This document shows positions 35,074-44,678 of a DNA stretch of 64,000 nucleotides, piece by piece (position 1 is the first letter of the stretch; every line of letters starts with the position of its first letter). The stretch is from NCBI GenBank assembly GCA_015709595.1, contig CP054178.1, forward strand, positions 1,116,001 to 1,180,000, read 5' to 3'. The position numbers were made by a program, and so were the translations under genes. The DNA comes from Phycisphaeraceae bacterium (GTDB lineage: Bacteria > Planctomycetota > Phycisphaerae > Phycisphaerales > SM1A02). The notes beneath the pieces were generated by a model. The model saw only the letters and a program-made list of their open reading frames with translations, made no database searches and had not been told where the DNA came from.

Positions 35074-38000
35074 CTACTCCGTCGCCACGGGGGCGACGGG
35101 GAGTCCCTCGCGCTGGCGCCGCGCCGCCCGTGTTTCGCCGTGCCACAGGAAGTGCGCCGCCGCCGCCAGGTCATCGATGATGACGATCAGGCAGGGCAGC
35201 ACCATCAGGATCAGCACCGTGGCGCTCATCAGGCCGAAGGAAATCGCCACCGCCATCGGAATGAGGAACCGGGCCTGGAATGACTGCTCCAGCATGAGCG
35301 GCGTCAGCCCCAGCACCGTGGTCACCGTGGTCAGGAAGATCGGCCGCAGGCGGCGCACGCCCGCCATGACCAGCGCCTCGCGCAGCGGGTGACCCTCGCG
35401 CCGCAGGTGATTGTAATACTCCACCAGGATGAGCGAGTCGTTCACCACCACGCCGGAGAGGGCCACGAAGCCGATGAGACTGAGGAACGTCAGCTCGATG
35501 CCCAGCAGATAGTGCCCCCAGATCACCCCGATCACCCCGAAGGGAATGGCCGTCATCACCGCCAGCGGCTGCACGTAGCTGCCGAAGAGCCAGGCCAGGA
35601 TGACGTAGATCATCACCAGCGCCGCGGCGAAGCCGATGGGCAGCGAGCCGAAGGCCTCGGCGAAGTTGCGCTGGCGCCCGCCCGTGAGGATGCGAACGCC
35701 GGGGAACTGGCCCTGAATCTCCTCGAAGGAGAAGCCGGCCATGACTTCTTCCGGGCTGAGCCCGGGCGCGCAGTCGGCGGTCACCGTCACCACCCGACGC
35801 CGATCCAGTCGCTTGATCGAGGCGTAGCTGCTGCTTTCCTCGATGTCGGCGATTTCCACGAGCGGCACGGCCGCGCCCGTCGGGCTGATGACCCACAGGT
35901 TCTCGATCACGCCCAGGTTGCGCCGCGCGGCCTCGTCCAGACGCACGCGCACGTCGATGTCTTCGCGGTCGGCGGCGAAAGTGTGAGCGTCGATGCCGTA
36001 GAGCGCCCCGCGCACCTGCAGGGCCACGTTCTCGTTGGTGAACCCCAGGGCCGCGGCGCCCGGCTTGAGCGTGAAGCGGATCTCCCGCTGCCCCGTGTAC
36101 TCGTCGTCCGCCACGTCAAAGACGCCCGGCGTGCGCCGCAGCCGATCGACGATGGCGTCCGCCGCCGCGGAGATTTCCCGCGGCTGCGTGCCCGTCACCT
36201 CGATGGTGATGTCCGCGCCGCCCGGTCCGCCGCTGATCTCGGAGTAACGAACCGAGTCCGCCGCCCCCACCCTGCCCTCGGTGGCGGCGCGGATGGCGGC
36301 GATGACTTCGGAGCTCTGCTTGTCGCGCGCCTCGACGGGCACCAGTTCGATGTACATCTGCGCCAGGTGCGAAGAGGCCACGTCGGTGACGCCCGTCTCC
36401 ACGTTCTGCCGCTCGCCCACGATGGCGCTGACGGAGACGACCTCGGGCATGGCCCCGGCCGCCTGCTCGATGGCCCGCACCACCGTTTCCGTCTCGCTGA
36501 TGGGGCTGCCGATCGGCAGCCGGATGTCCACCACCAGGGTTTCCGCATCCGACTCGCCGAGGAAGATGAAGTGGACCCGCCCCCCCGCGAACAGACCGAT
36601 CGACACCAGCAGCGTCGCCAGCGCGACGGAGGCGCTGATGTAGCGGAATCGCAACGACAGGTTCAGCAGTCGCCCGAAGGCCGGCGCGATCACGTTGTCG
36701 ATCAGGCGGTCGCGGCGGCGTTCAAACGCCCGGAACGCCCCAGCCCAGCGTGAGGGCTTCGCCCGGTCGCGCTTGGCCAGCGTGTGCCCCATGTGGCTTG
36801 GCAGAATCAGGACGGACTCGAGCAGACTCATCAGCAGGGCGCAGGTGACCACCATGGGCAGCGCGCCCAGCAGGTCGCCGATCTGCCCTCGGATGAACAT
36901 GAGGGGCAGGAAGGCCACGATGGTGGTGCTCACCGTGGCGCAGACCGGCCAGAGCACCTGCTCCGCGCCCCCGATCGCCGCCTGCAGGGCGGTCTCGCCC
37001 CGGTCATGCCGCGTCTGGATGTTCTCCGCCACCACGATGGCGTCATCCACCAGCATGCCCAGCACGATGATGAGCCCGAACATGGTGAGCAGGTTGAGGG
37101 TGACGCCCGTGGCCACCATCAGCACCAGCGTGCCGCACACGGCGGTCATCAGCCCCGTGAACACCCACAGCGCGGCCCGCCAGTTCAGGAAGATCAGCAA
37201 CGTCAGGAAGACGAGAATCGCGCCGGAAATCGCGTTGCGCGACAGCAGGTCGAGGCGTCCCTCGATGAACCGGGCCAGGTCGCTGTGCGAGTGAATGCTG
37301 CCCGGAAGCGGATGCCGACTGCTCGCGCCCAGCTGATGCGCCGCCCGGATGGGACCGTCGAAGAGCGCCTGAAAGCCGCGCGATTCGTAGGGCTCGCCCT
37401 TGCGGCCCGCCACGTAGGCCCGCACCATCTTGGCCATCTTCACCGCGTCCTGATCGCCCACCTTGAAAACGATCAGACTGACCGACGGCTTGCCGTTGAA
37501 GCGCCGGTACTTCTCCACGTCCTCGAAGGTTTCCGACACCGTGGCCACGTCGCCCACGCGCAGCGCCTGACCGTCCGGGGAGGACTGCACCACGATCTGC
37601 CGGATCGCCTGGGCCCGCTCGGGCACGCCCATCGTCCGCACCAGGATGTTGCCGGCCTCGGTGCGGACCGTTCCCCCCGGCACCTCGTTCATCCAAGCCC
37701 GCACGGCGGCGGCCACCTGCGGCAGCGAGAGCCCGTGCTCCAGCAGGGCCTCGTAGCGTGCGTCCACGCGCACCTCGTAGCGTCGGGCGCCGGAAACCAC
37801 CACCTCTCCCATGCCGGGCAGCGAGGTGAGATCATCGCGCACCTCGAGAATCGCCTTCTTGAGCGCCGCCTCGCCCGCGTCGCCCGACACCGTGACCATG
37901 ATGACGGGCAGGCGCGGCTGGAACTTGATGACCTGCAGCGTCTCCGACTCGGCGGGCAGATCCCGCAGCGAGTCCACCACGCGCTCCACCTCGCGCAAGG

Positions 38001-38310
38001 CCTCGTCCGTGTCCACGCCCATGTGCAGCTCGACGGTGATGCCGCCCCCGCCCTCGGCCAGCGTGGTGCGCATCTGCTTCACCTCGTCGAGGTTGGCGAT
38101 GGCGTCCTCCACCTTGATCGCCAGCCCCTCCTCCACCTCCTCGGGCGTGGCCCCGGGGTAGGGCAGCGTGACGTTGATGATGCGGGGGGGCGTGCGCGGA
38201 AAGAACTCGCGCGTGATCGAGATCGCCGCCCACGCTCCGGCGATGATGGTCGCCGCCATCAGCAGGTTCACCGGCACCGGCTTGAGCACGCCGAAGCGGG
38301 GCAGACTCAT
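35074..38310 (-). CDS. RND efflux transporter, inner-membrane subunit (AcrB/CusA superfamily)
   Basis: 1078 residues, normal RND size. TM1 near residues 10-28, porter domain starting INVTLPYPGATPEEVEEGLA, central helices with LLTMFGLIIVLGMLVDDAIV (proton-relay VDDAIVVAEN, about 404-412), second half with IGFVALSGVVVNDSLILVEY. The Asp-Asp pair in VDDAIV is conserved. Its ATG overlaps the adaptor's TGA (ATGA). It looks like the multidrug (HAE1-like) branch rather than heavy-metal CusA, but the substrate is unknown. Confidence 0.92.
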   Translation of the reverse strand: MSLPRFGVLKPVPVNLLMAATIIAGAWAAISITREFFPRTPPRIINVTLPYPGATPEEVEEGLAIKVEDAIANLDEVKQMRTTLAEGGGGITVELHMGVDTDEALREVERVVDSLRDLPAESETLQVIKFQPRLPVIMVTVSGDAGEAALKKAILEVRDDLTSLPGMGEVVVSGARRYEVRVDARYEALLEHGLSLPQVAAAVRAWMNEVPGGTVRTEAGNILVRTMGVPERAQAIRQIVVQSSPDGQALRVGDVATVSETFEDVEKYRRFNGKPSVSLIVFKVGDQDAVKMAKMVRAYVAGRKGEPYESRGFQALFDGPIRAAHQLGASSRHPLPGSIHSHSDLARFIEGRLDLLSRNAISGAILVFLTLLIFLNWRAALWVFTGLMTAVCGTLVLMVATGVTLNLLTMFGLIIVLGMLVDDAIVVAENIQTRHDRGETALQAAIGGAEQVLWPVCATVSTTIVAFLPLMFIRGQIGDLLGALPMVVTCALLMSLLESVLILPSHMGHTLAKRDRAKPSRWAGAFRAFERRRDRLIDNVIAPAFGRLLNLSLRFRYISASVALATLLVSIGLFAGGRVHFIFLGESDAETLVVDIRLPIGSPISETETVVRAIEQAAGAMPEVVSVSAIVGERQNVETGVTDVASSHLAQMYIELVPVEARDKQSSEVIAAIRAATEGRVGAADSVRYSEISGGPGGADITIEVTGTQPREISAAADAIVDRLRRTPGVFDVADDEYTGQREIRFTLKPGAAALGFTNENVALQVRGALYGIDAHTFAADREDIDVRVRLDEAARRNLGVIENLWVISPTGAAVPLVEIADIEESSSYASIKRLDRRRVVTVTADCAPGLSPEEVMAGFSFEEIQGQFPGVRILTGGRQRNFAEAFGSLPIGFAAALVMIYVILAWLFGSYVQPLAVMTAIPFGVIGVIWGHYLLGIELTFLSLIGFVALSGVVVNDSLILVEYYNHLRREGHPLREALVMAGVRRLRPIFLTTVTTVLGLTPLMLEQSFQARFLIPMAVAISFGLMSATVLILMVLPCLIVIIDDLAAAAHFLWHGETRAARRQREGLPVAPVATE

Positions 38311-39689
38311 CGGCCGCCTCCCTCTCCCGGCGCCTCGGCGCGCCGCGACTCGCCGTTGACGACGCTTGGCTCCACCCGCGCTCCGGCGGGAATGTCCGTC
38401 GCGCCGTTGAGCAGCACGAGCGAGCCCGGCTCCACGCCGTCACTGAGCACCGCCCAGTAGTTTTCGCTGGGCAGCCCCAGTTGCGGAAAGCGCCGTTGCA
38501 CCTGGTACGCCACCAGCACGTCGCGGTGCACGATCACGTCGTCCACCACCAGCAGGACGCGGTCGTTGGCCACCGCGCCGCGGGGAACCACGACGCGCTG
38601 CTCTTCTTCGTGCCCGGTGATGCGCCCCATCACGAACCGGCCTGGCGTGAGCGCCGCCGGGTCGTCCGGATTCTGCAGCACCTCGATGTACACGGGAAAG
38701 GTGCGCGTGACGGGATCGTCCGACGGCCCGATGCGATTCACTCGTCCGCCCCACGTTCGCACTCCTGACGCTCCCCCGGACGCACCCCCGGACGCACCCC
38801 TCGAGGCCCCGTTCGATCCCGCGGACAGCACCTGCGCTTCATCCCCCACGCGGATCGAGACCCGCGCCGATGAGGGCAGCCGCACCGGCACCTCGATCTT
38901 TTCAAGGTTCACCACCCGCGCCACGCGCCGGCCCGGCTGCACCTGCTCGCCGACCTTGACGTCCACTCGCTCCAGCACGCCCGCCAGCGGGCTTCGGATC
39001 AGGCAGCGCTCCACGTTCCGTTCCGCCAGCGCTTTCTCCGCCAGCAGACCATCCCGCTGGGCCTGCCAGCGCAGCCGCCGGGGGGCGATCTTGCTCACTT
39101 CCTCGCGCGTGCTGGTGACCACGCGCTGGGCGGCCTGCAGCGCGGTGATGACGCGGTCCAGTTCCAGCTGCTTCGCGTCCCCCTGCTCCACCAGCGTGCG
39201 GATGCGCTCGTAATCCCGACGCGCCACATCCAGATCGGTCTGCGCGAAGGTCAGGCGATCGGTCCACGCCCTTTCCTCGATGTCCAGCGCCTCGAGTTCC
39301 GCATTGAGTTCGTTGAGTCGCTGCGTGATGCCCGCCAGTCGCTGCCGGTAGTCTGCGTCATCCAGCCGGATCAGCGGCTGGCCCGCCTCGACCGGCTTGC
39401 CCTCCAGCACGCCCGGCTCGATGGCCGCCACCACGCCCGACACCTCCGCCGGGACATCCGCCCGCAGCATGGCGTCGGCGGTGCCGAAGCCGGTCCACTG
39501 TCGCTGCACCGTCACCAGGGCCGTCCGCATCACGCGCACGCGCGGCAGGGTCAGATCCGTCCTCAGTTCGGGCGGCTTGGGACGGGTCAGGAACAACGCC
39601 TGAAACACGCCGAACCCCACGCCCACCACCGCCAGGGACACGACGATCCGCGTCACGATGGAGAGAACCACCAATCGTCGCCCAGCCAT
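38307..39689 (-). CDS. RND efflux periplasmic adaptor subunit
   Basis: 460 residues. An N-terminal hydrophobic anchor (about 9-33) precedes lipoyl half-motif VPAEVSGVVAAIEPGVLEGK, a long coiled-coil hairpin (about 110-215), the second lipoyl half SPLAGVLERVDVKVGEQVQP, then the barrel. A Ser/Gly/Ala repeat (GASRGASGGASGG-like, about 295-310), encoded by CGGACGCACCCC-type DNA repeats, interrupts the barrel region; this is unusual and probably a surface loop. It is translationally coupled to the pump gene and transcribed first. No regulator or outer-membrane channel gene is next to it. Confidence 0.9.
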   Translation of the reverse strand: MAGRRLVVLSIVTRIVVSLAVVGVGFGVFQALFLTRPKPPELRTDLTLPRVRVMRTALVTVQRQWTGFGTADAMLRADVPAEVSGVVAAIEPGVLEGKPVEAGQPLIRLDDADYRQRLAGITQRLNELNAELEALDIEERAWTDRLTFAQTDLDVARRDYERIRTLVEQGDAKQLELDRVITALQAAQRVVTSTREEVSKIAPRRLRWQAQRDGLLAEKALAERNVERCLIRSPLAGVLERVDVKVGEQVQPGRRVARVVNLEKIEVPVRLPSSARVSIRVGDEAQVLSAGSNGASRGASGGASGGASGVRTWGGRVNRIGPSDDPVTRTFPVYIEVLQNPDDPAALTPGRFVMGRITGHEEEQRVVVPRGAVANDRVLLVVDDVIVHRDVLVAYQVQRRFPQLGLPSENYWAVLSDGVEPGSLVLLNGATDIPAGARVEPSVVNGESRRAEAPGEGGGR

Positions 39690-39841
39690 GCGGTGTCCGT
39701 CCGTTCTCGCCCCCGAGGTGCAGTCCGGCCGCGCAGCCGGTCGAAACGCTAGGCGGGGGGTCGGAAGGGGTCGAATGGGAGGCGATCGCCAGCCGATCCC
39801 GCGATTGACCGCTCACGATCCCGGCGCCCGCGGCTCTCCCC

Positions 39842-39847
39842 TACACT
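39842..39847 (+). promoter_or_regulatory. Candidate -10 hexamer TACACT of gatCA
   Basis: TACACT ends five bases before the GTG start of gatC, so the mRNA would begin at or next to the start codon. The same hexamer and spacing occur before ribE. Confidence 0.4.
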
Positions 39848-39852
39848 CCACC

Positions 39853-40158
39853 GTGGAAGCCCCGATCTCACCTGATGAAGTCCAGCGTCTCGCCCGACTG
39901 GCCCGGCTGCGGCTGACCGACGCCGAGGTCCGATCCATGGTCGTCGAACTCTCCGCCATCGTCGCCCACATGTCGCGTCTTGAGGAACTGGACCTCGAGG
40001 GCGTCGAGCCGCTCTCCCACCCGCCGCCCATCAGGAATCGACTGGATCCGGATGAGCCGTCGCCATCCCTGCCGGTCGAGGAGGCCCTGCGCAACGCCCC
40101 GGCGGTGGAGGGACCGTTCATCGCCGTGCCCAAGGTCATCGCCGAGGGCGAGTCGTGA
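39853..40158 (+). CDS. gatC: Asp-tRNA(Asn)/Glu-tRNA(Gln) amidotransferase subunit C
   Basis: 101 residues, normal GatC length. It starts with GTG: VEAPISPDEVQRLARLARLR, the family's opening, then LSAIVAHMSRLEELDLEGVE (about 36-55) and a C-terminal SLPVEEALRNAP. GatC tethers GatA to GatB in the complex that amidates mischarged tRNAs. Its TGA overlaps the ATG of gatA by one base. Confidence 0.92.
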   Translation: MEAPISPDEVQRLARLARLRLTDAEVRSMVVELSAIVAHMSRLEELDLEGVEPLSHPPPIRNRLDPDEPSPSLPVEEALRNAPAVEGPFIAVPKVIAEGES

Positions 40159-41678
40159 TGAGGCCCCCCGCGAACTCCGCCGCAAGTCCCGCGCAATCCC
40201 CCGCCACCCGTCCGGATGGTCCCGCGGGGATGACCCTGGCGCAACTCCGCCGCGCCATCGCCTCGCGCACGGTTTCCGCCACCGATGTCGTGCGGGCCAT
40301 GCTTGATCGCATCGAGGCGCACAACCTCGCGCTCAACGCCTTCCGCGAGGTCTACGCGGACGACGCCCTGCGACGCGCCGGCGAAATCGACGCCCGGCTA
40401 TCACGCGGGGAATCCGGCGGCGCCCTTGCGGGCGTGCCCATCGCCATCAAGGACAACATCGCATGCACGCTGGGCACGACCGCGGCGGGGTCACGCTTCC
40501 TGGAGCATTACCGATCCCCTTTCGACGCCACCGCGGTGAGTCGCCTGCTTGGGGAAGGGGCCGTCATCCTGGGGCGCACCAACTGCGATGAGTTCGCCAT
40601 GGGCTCCTCCACCGAGCACTGCGCCTGCGGCCCGGTGCGCAACCCCCACGCGCCGGACCGGGTGCCGGGCGGCTCCTCCGGCGGGAGCGCCTCGGCGGTG
40701 GCGGCCTGGCTCTGTCCCGCCGCGCTCGGCTCCGACACCGGCGGCTCGGTGCGACAGCCGGCGGCCTGCTGCGGCGTGGTGGGCGTCAAGCCCTCGTACG
40801 GGCGAGTCTCGCGCTGGGGGCTCGTCGCCTTCGCGTCGTCGCTCGACCAGATCGGCCCCATCACGCACTGCGTGGAGGACGCCGCCATCCTGCTCGACGT
40901 GATCTCCGGGCGCGACCCGCTCGACGCCACCTGCGCCGACCTGGCCCCGACGCGAGCCGTCGCTGCGCTCGCGCAGCCGCTGGACGGTCCCTGGCGCGTG
41001 GGCGTGGCCCGTCAGCACCGCTCTCCGGAGAATCACCCCGCCATCACCGGGGCCCTCGACCGCGCCATCGAGTGCTGCCGCCGCGCCGGCGCCTCGATCG
41101 TGGAGATTGACCTGCCGCTCACCGATCACGGCATCGCCACGTATTACATCCTGGCGGCGGCGGAGGCCTCGAGCAACCTGGCGCGATACGACGGCATCCG
41201 GTACGGCCGCCGGGCTGCGCCGCAGCCGGGCGAAGCGCTCACGGATCTGTACGAGCGCAGCCGCTCCGAGGGCTTCGGACCGGAGGTGCGCCGTCGCATC
41301 ATGCTGGGGACATACGTGCTCAGCGCGGGGTACGCGGATCAGTTCTACCTCCGCGCGCTCAAGGCGCGCCGCCTCATCCGCGATGAGTTCAGCCGTGCGT
41401 TTCACGCATGCGACGTGATCCTCGGACCCACCGCCCCCTCGCCCGCCTGGCGACTGGGCGAGAAGTCCGACCCGTTGTCGATGTACCTGGGCGACGTGTA
41501 CACCGTCAACGCCAACATCGCCGGTCTGGCCGCCCTGTCGATCCCCGCGGGCTGGGCGGATGTCGATGGATCGCGTCTGCCCATCGGCGTGCAGTTGCAG
41601 GCCCCCGCGATGGAGGAGGAGCGACTGCTCCACGCCGCCGGCGTGCTGGAGGCACTGCTTGGGGATCGGTCGCGATGA
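40158..41678 (+). CDS. gatA: Asp-tRNA(Asn)/Glu-tRNA(Gln) amidotransferase subunit A
   Basis: 506 residues, amidase-signature family. The Ser-cisSer-Lys triad is intact: Lys in PIAIKDNIAC (about 97), first Ser in PGGSSGGSASAV (about 172) and the nucleophile in LGSDTGGSVRQPA (about 196). It releases ammonia from glutamine for GatB. An upstream in-frame GTG at 40155 is a one-codon-longer alternative. gatB is not in the window. The N-terminus has about 25 extra Pro/Ala-rich residues before the usual start TLAQLRRAI. Confidence 0.93.
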   Translation: MRPPANSAASPAQSPATRPDGPAGMTLAQLRRAIASRTVSATDVVRAMLDRIEAHNLALNAFREVYADDALRRAGEIDARLSRGESGGALAGVPIAIKDNIACTLGTTAAGSRFLEHYRSPFDATAVSRLLGEGAVILGRTNCDEFAMGSSTEHCACGPVRNPHAPDRVPGGSSGGSASAVAAWLCPAALGSDTGGSVRQPAACCGVVGVKPSYGRVSRWGLVAFASSLDQIGPITHCVEDAAILLDVISGRDPLDATCADLAPTRAVAALAQPLDGPWRVGVARQHRSPENHPAITGALDRAIECCRRAGASIVEIDLPLTDHGIATYYILAAAEASSNLARYDGIRYGRRAAPQPGEALTDLYERSRSEGFGPEVRRRIMLGTYVLSAGYADQFYLRALKARRLIRDEFSRAFHACDVILGPTAPSPAWRLGEKSDPLSMYLGDVYTVNANIAGLAALSIPAGWADVDGSRLPIGVQLQAPAMEEERLLHAAGVLEALLGDRSR

Positions 41679-41714
41679 TTCCGGATTCCCGCTTCCCTCG
41701 AACGTCGCTGCGTC

Positions 41715-42788
41715 CTACCTCCCGCCGCCTTCCAGCCGCGCGATCTTCTCCTCCAGTTCGCGCACCTTCTTCGCCAGCCCGAAGAGATCCGCGCCCACCA
41801 GCGCGTTGCGCTTGGCCTTGTTGAACTCCACCGCGGGAATGCCGCCCACCTTCATCCCCGCGGGCGTGTCGGCGATGATGGCGGTCTTGCCCGCCGCCTG
41901 CACGCCGTCGCCGATGGAGATGTGCCCGCTCACGCCCACCTGCCCGCCCAGCACCACGTAGTTGCCCACCTCCACCGAACCCGCCACGCCCACCAGCGAC
42001 ACCAGCAGGCAATGCCGTCCGATGGTGGTGCCGTGCCCGATGGAAATGAGGTCGGCGAACTTGGTGCCCTGGCCGATGCGGGTTTCGCCCATCGCCGCCC
42101 GCTCGATGGCGCACGCGGCGCCCAGTTCCACGTCATCCTCGATGACCACGATGCCGTGCTGTGGAATCTTGTGATGCGCCCCCGCGTGCGTGGCGTAGCC
42201 GAACCCGTCCTGCCCGATGACGGTGTTGGCGTGCAGCGTGACGCGGTTGCCCACGATGCAGCGGTCGTACACCGCCACGCCGGGGTAGAGGATGCAGTCA
42301 TCGCCCACCCGGCTGTCCGGCCCCACGTACGCGCCGGGGTAGAGCACCGAGCGGGCGCCAATGACCGCTCCCCGCTCCACCGTGGCGAAGGGGTGGATCA
42401 CCGTCCACTCGCCGATCGTCGCCGTGGAATGCACCGCCGCGCGGGGGCTGATGGTCGGGCCGGACGGCGTAGGGGGGGCGTCCATCGGAGGCGGATGCAC
42501 GCGGAACCCATGCAGTTCGATCATCGCGTTGCGGAAGGCGAAGTACGGATCCTTCGCCACCAGCAGCGCCACCCCCGCGGGCCGGGGCGTCCTGGGGTCC
42601 GCGATCACCGCGGCGGCCTTGCTGGACTCCAGATACTGCAGATACTTGGCGTTGGCGAGAAACGCCACCTCATCGGGACGGGCGGCCTCGATCGAGGCGC
42701 AGCCGACGACGACGCGGCCACCGTCGCCGCCGACCAGTTCGGCGCCGATCTTGCCCGCCAGTTCCGAAAGCGTGAGAGGACCGGCCAT
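41715..42788 (-). CDS. lpxD: UDP-3-O-acylglucosamine N-acyltransferase
   Basis: 357 residues. An N-terminal uridine-binding domain (MAGPLTLSELAGKIGAELVG, then VAFLANAKYLQYLESSKAAA) precedes a left-handed beta-helix of hexapeptide repeats (YPGAYVGPDSRVGDDCILYP) with the catalytic His in GFGYATHAG / KIPQHGIVVI (about 228-246). A C-terminal helix with VRELEEKIARLEGG closes it. It adds the second acyl chain in lipid A synthesis, showing an LPS-bearing outer membrane. No lpxA/fabZ neighbours here. The start at 42788 is fixed by the N-terminal domain. Confidence 0.92.
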   Translation of the reverse strand: MAGPLTLSELAGKIGAELVGGDGGRVVVGCASIEAARPDEVAFLANAKYLQYLESSKAAAVIADPRTPRPAGVALLVAKDPYFAFRNAMIELHGFRVHPPPMDAPPTPSGPTISPRAAVHSTATIGEWTVIHPFATVERGAVIGARSVLYPGAYVGPDSRVGDDCILYPGVAVYDRCIVGNRVTLHANTVIGQDGFGYATHAGAHHKIPQHGIVVIEDDVELGAACAIERAAMGETRIGQGTKFADLISIGHGTTIGRHCLLVSLVGVAGSVEVGNYVVLGGQVGVSGHISIGDGVQAAGKTAIIADTPAGMKVGGIPAVEFNKAKRNALVGADLFGLAKKVRELEEKIARLEGGGR

Positions 42789-42844
42789 GCGCGGTGGAGT
42801 ATGGGTCGGCGGCGCACGGCGGTCAAGCGAAATCGAAACGCGCC

Positions 42845-43195
42845 CAACGCCCCGCTGGATGACCTGATCGTTTCCGGGGGCGGCAGCGTGCCGATCACCA
42901 GCGCCACCTACCGCTCCGAGATGGACATCGACCGGGACGGCGAGGTGGACTCGACGGACCAGACACTGCGGGGGACGACGTGGGTCGCCGCGCTTCCCAA
43001 GGGGGCTCTCTCCACCCCCGGCCCGGGTTCCGGGGGTGGCGTCGATAGCATCGTGGGCTGGTCCGGCTACCGCTACGACCAGCCGACGCGATTGTACGCG
43101 GTGCGGTTCCGGTTCTACGACGCCGTCACCTTCCGCTGGCTCAACCGCGACCCCGCGGGGTACGTGGACTCGATGAACCTGTACGGGTATGGGGT
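42845..43195 (+). pseudogene. RHS-repeat core fragment (C-terminal core), 5'-truncated and cut by an IS
   Basis: About 115 residues in one frame match the end of planctomycete RHS proteins: TYRSEMDIDRDGEVDSTDQT, then SGYRYDQPTRLYAVRFRFYD, WLNRDPAGYVD and MNLYGYG. The last is normally followed by a variable toxin tip. There is no start codon or upstream RHS body: the fragment begins about 57 bases from the lpxD start. Its 3' end runs straight into the left terminus of the IS3 element. Confidence 0.8.
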
Positions 43196-43273
43196 TGACC
43201 TGCCCCCCCAAAACTGATCCAGGTCTTATGAGAGTCCCGATGGGCCACGGGTTGGCCCCGGAGACTCTCGAAG

Positions 43274-43723
43274 ATGAAGCGGACAAGGCATTCGGCGGAA
43301 CAGATCGTGACGAAGCTGCGTGAGGCGGACGCCATGCTGGCGGCGGGCCGCTCCATCGCCCAGGTCATCCAACATCTGGGCGTCAGCGAACAGACGTTCA
43401 ACCGCTGGCGGAACCAGTATGGCGGGATGAAGTCGGAGGAGGCCCGGCGTCTGAAGGAACTGGAGATCGAGAACGCGCGGCTGAAGAAGGCCGTGGCCGA
43501 CCTGACGATCGACAACCAGATCCTGAAGGAGGCCAACGACTACCTGGGAAAGCCGCATCGGGGGATGCGGGGGGGCGCCCGCGCGTCGGAGGTGCGTCGT
43601 GACGCACGTGCGGGCGACACTGCAGCCGACCGATCCTCGCGTGAGCGAGCGTCGGGTCTGCCGCGTGCTGAACCAGCCGCGTTCGACGCAGCGGTACGCG
43701 GCGATCCCGCGGGACGGCGATGA
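43274..43723 (+). CDS. IS3-family transposase OrfA (helix-turn-helix subunit)
   Basis: 149 residues as read. Residues 1-90 are typical OrfA: helix-turn-helix HSAEQIVTKLREADAMLAAG / VIQHLGVSEQTFNRWRNQYG, then a leucine-zipper region LKELEIENARLKKAVADLTI. OrfA proteins usually stop soon after this; here the frame runs ~55 residues further into non-homologous sequence past a G7 run at 43569-43575. It binds the IS ends and helps OrfB. Confidence 0.82.
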   Translation: MKRTRHSAEQIVTKLREADAMLAAGRSIAQVIQHLGVSEQTFNRWRNQYGGMKSEEARRLKELEIENARLKKAVADLTIDNQILKEANDYLGKPHRGMRGGARASEVRRDARAGDTAADRSSRERASGLPRAEPAAFDAAVRGDPAGRR

Positions 43724-44501
43724 GCCCCTGGTCCGCCGCATGCACGAACTGGTGCGGCGTCATCCGCGTCGGGGCTGCCGGATGATCTGGGGGATGCTTC
43801 GTCTGGAGGGGTGGCGTGTGAACCGCAAGCGGGTCCATCGTCTGTGGAGGCAGGAGGGTCTGAAAGTGCCTGAAAAGCAGCACAAACGCAGGCGTCTGGG
43901 TCACTCCGCGAATGGGATCCTGCGGCGCCGCCCGGAGCACCAGGATCACGTGTGGGCCATCGACTTCATCCACGACACGGATGCACGTGGGGGGGCGCTG
44001 AAGTGGCTGAGCGTGGTGGATGAGTTCACGCGAGAGTGCCTGGCGCTGGAGGTGAACCGCTCGATGACGGCGGGCGGCGTGGCGGATGTTCTGATTGGCC
44101 TGTTCACCACGCGCGGCATTCCGGATCACATCCGCAGCGACAACGGTCCGGAGTTCATCGCGACGACGCTCCGGCGCCTGGCGGAGCTGACGGGCGTGGA
44201 GAACGTATACATCGCGCCCGGCAGCCCGTGGGAGAACGGCTACGCCGAGAGCTTCCACGGCCGCCTGCGGGATGAGCTGCTCAACGCGGAAGTGTTCACT
44301 GATGTGCGTGACGCCAGGGCGCTGGCGTCATCGTGGAAGAACGAGTACAACCATCACCGGCCGCACTCCTCGCTGGGGTACGTTCCCCCGGCGACGTTCG
44401 CGGCGATGCTGGCCGGTCCTCCGGTCGGGGCTGCGCCCCTCCCTCCGGCCCGGCCAGCGTCGATCCCCTCAACCCCTATCCTCACCCTCAGACTCTCATA
44501 G
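43599..44501 (+). CDS. IS3-family transposase OrfB (DDE integrase-like subunit)
   Basis: 300 residues from a GTG. Homology to OrfB already begins upstream (ARRRCV before the GTG), so the real product is probably made by frameshift from OrfA; OrfB lies in +1 relative to OrfA. An HTH_21 part (RHPRRGCRMIWGMLRLEG) is followed by the rve catalytic core with all three acidic residues: Asp in HVWAIDFIHD (about 127), Asp in HIRSDNGPEFI (about 187) and Glu in SPWENGYAESF (about 223). The enzyme looks intact and possibly active. Confidence 0.9.
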   Translation: MTHVRATLQPTDPRVSERRVCRVLNQPRSTQRYAAIPRDGDEPLVRRMHELVRRHPRRGCRMIWGMLRLEGWRVNRKRVHRLWRQEGLKVPEKQHKRRRLGHSANGILRRRPEHQDHVWAIDFIHDTDARGGALKWLSVVDEFTRECLALEVNRSMTAGGVADVLIGLFTTRGIPDHIRSDNGPEFIATTLRRLAELTGVENVYIAPGSPWENGYAESFHGRLRDELLNAEVFTDVRDARALASSWKNEYNHHRPHSSLGYVPPATFAAMLAGPPVGAAPLPPARPASIPSTPILTLRLS

Positions 44502-44678
44502 GGCCTGGTACAGGAAATGGGGGCAGGTCAGGGAGGCCAGCGTTCCAGCGCTTGCGTGAGTTTGGCAAAGTCGTCGGCAACTGCATCGATCCATTGATTA
44601 CTGACCGTCGTCGCGTTCAGGATGACGACGCGGAGGCACTGCATCGCGATCACGACCCAGAATTGGGAGCACCACCGC

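Larger units (their letters stand above)
43196..44530 (+). mobile_element. IS3-family insertion sequence, 1335 bp
   Basis: Both ends show imperfect inverted repeats beginning TGACCTGCCCCC and continuing to ...CCAGG (left 43196-43224; right, on the other strand, 44530-44503). The 5'-TGA...TCA-3' ends and two overlapping transposase frames are typical of the IS3 family. The flanking bases (GGGGT left, GGGAG right) do not form a clean 3-5 bp target duplication, suggesting a deletion or rearrangement next to the element after insertion. Confidence 0.88.

Noticed and set aside
42789-42845. Bidirectional promoter for lpxD and an intact RHS gene
   Set aside because: The RHS segment begins mid-protein with no start codon; it is a remnant.
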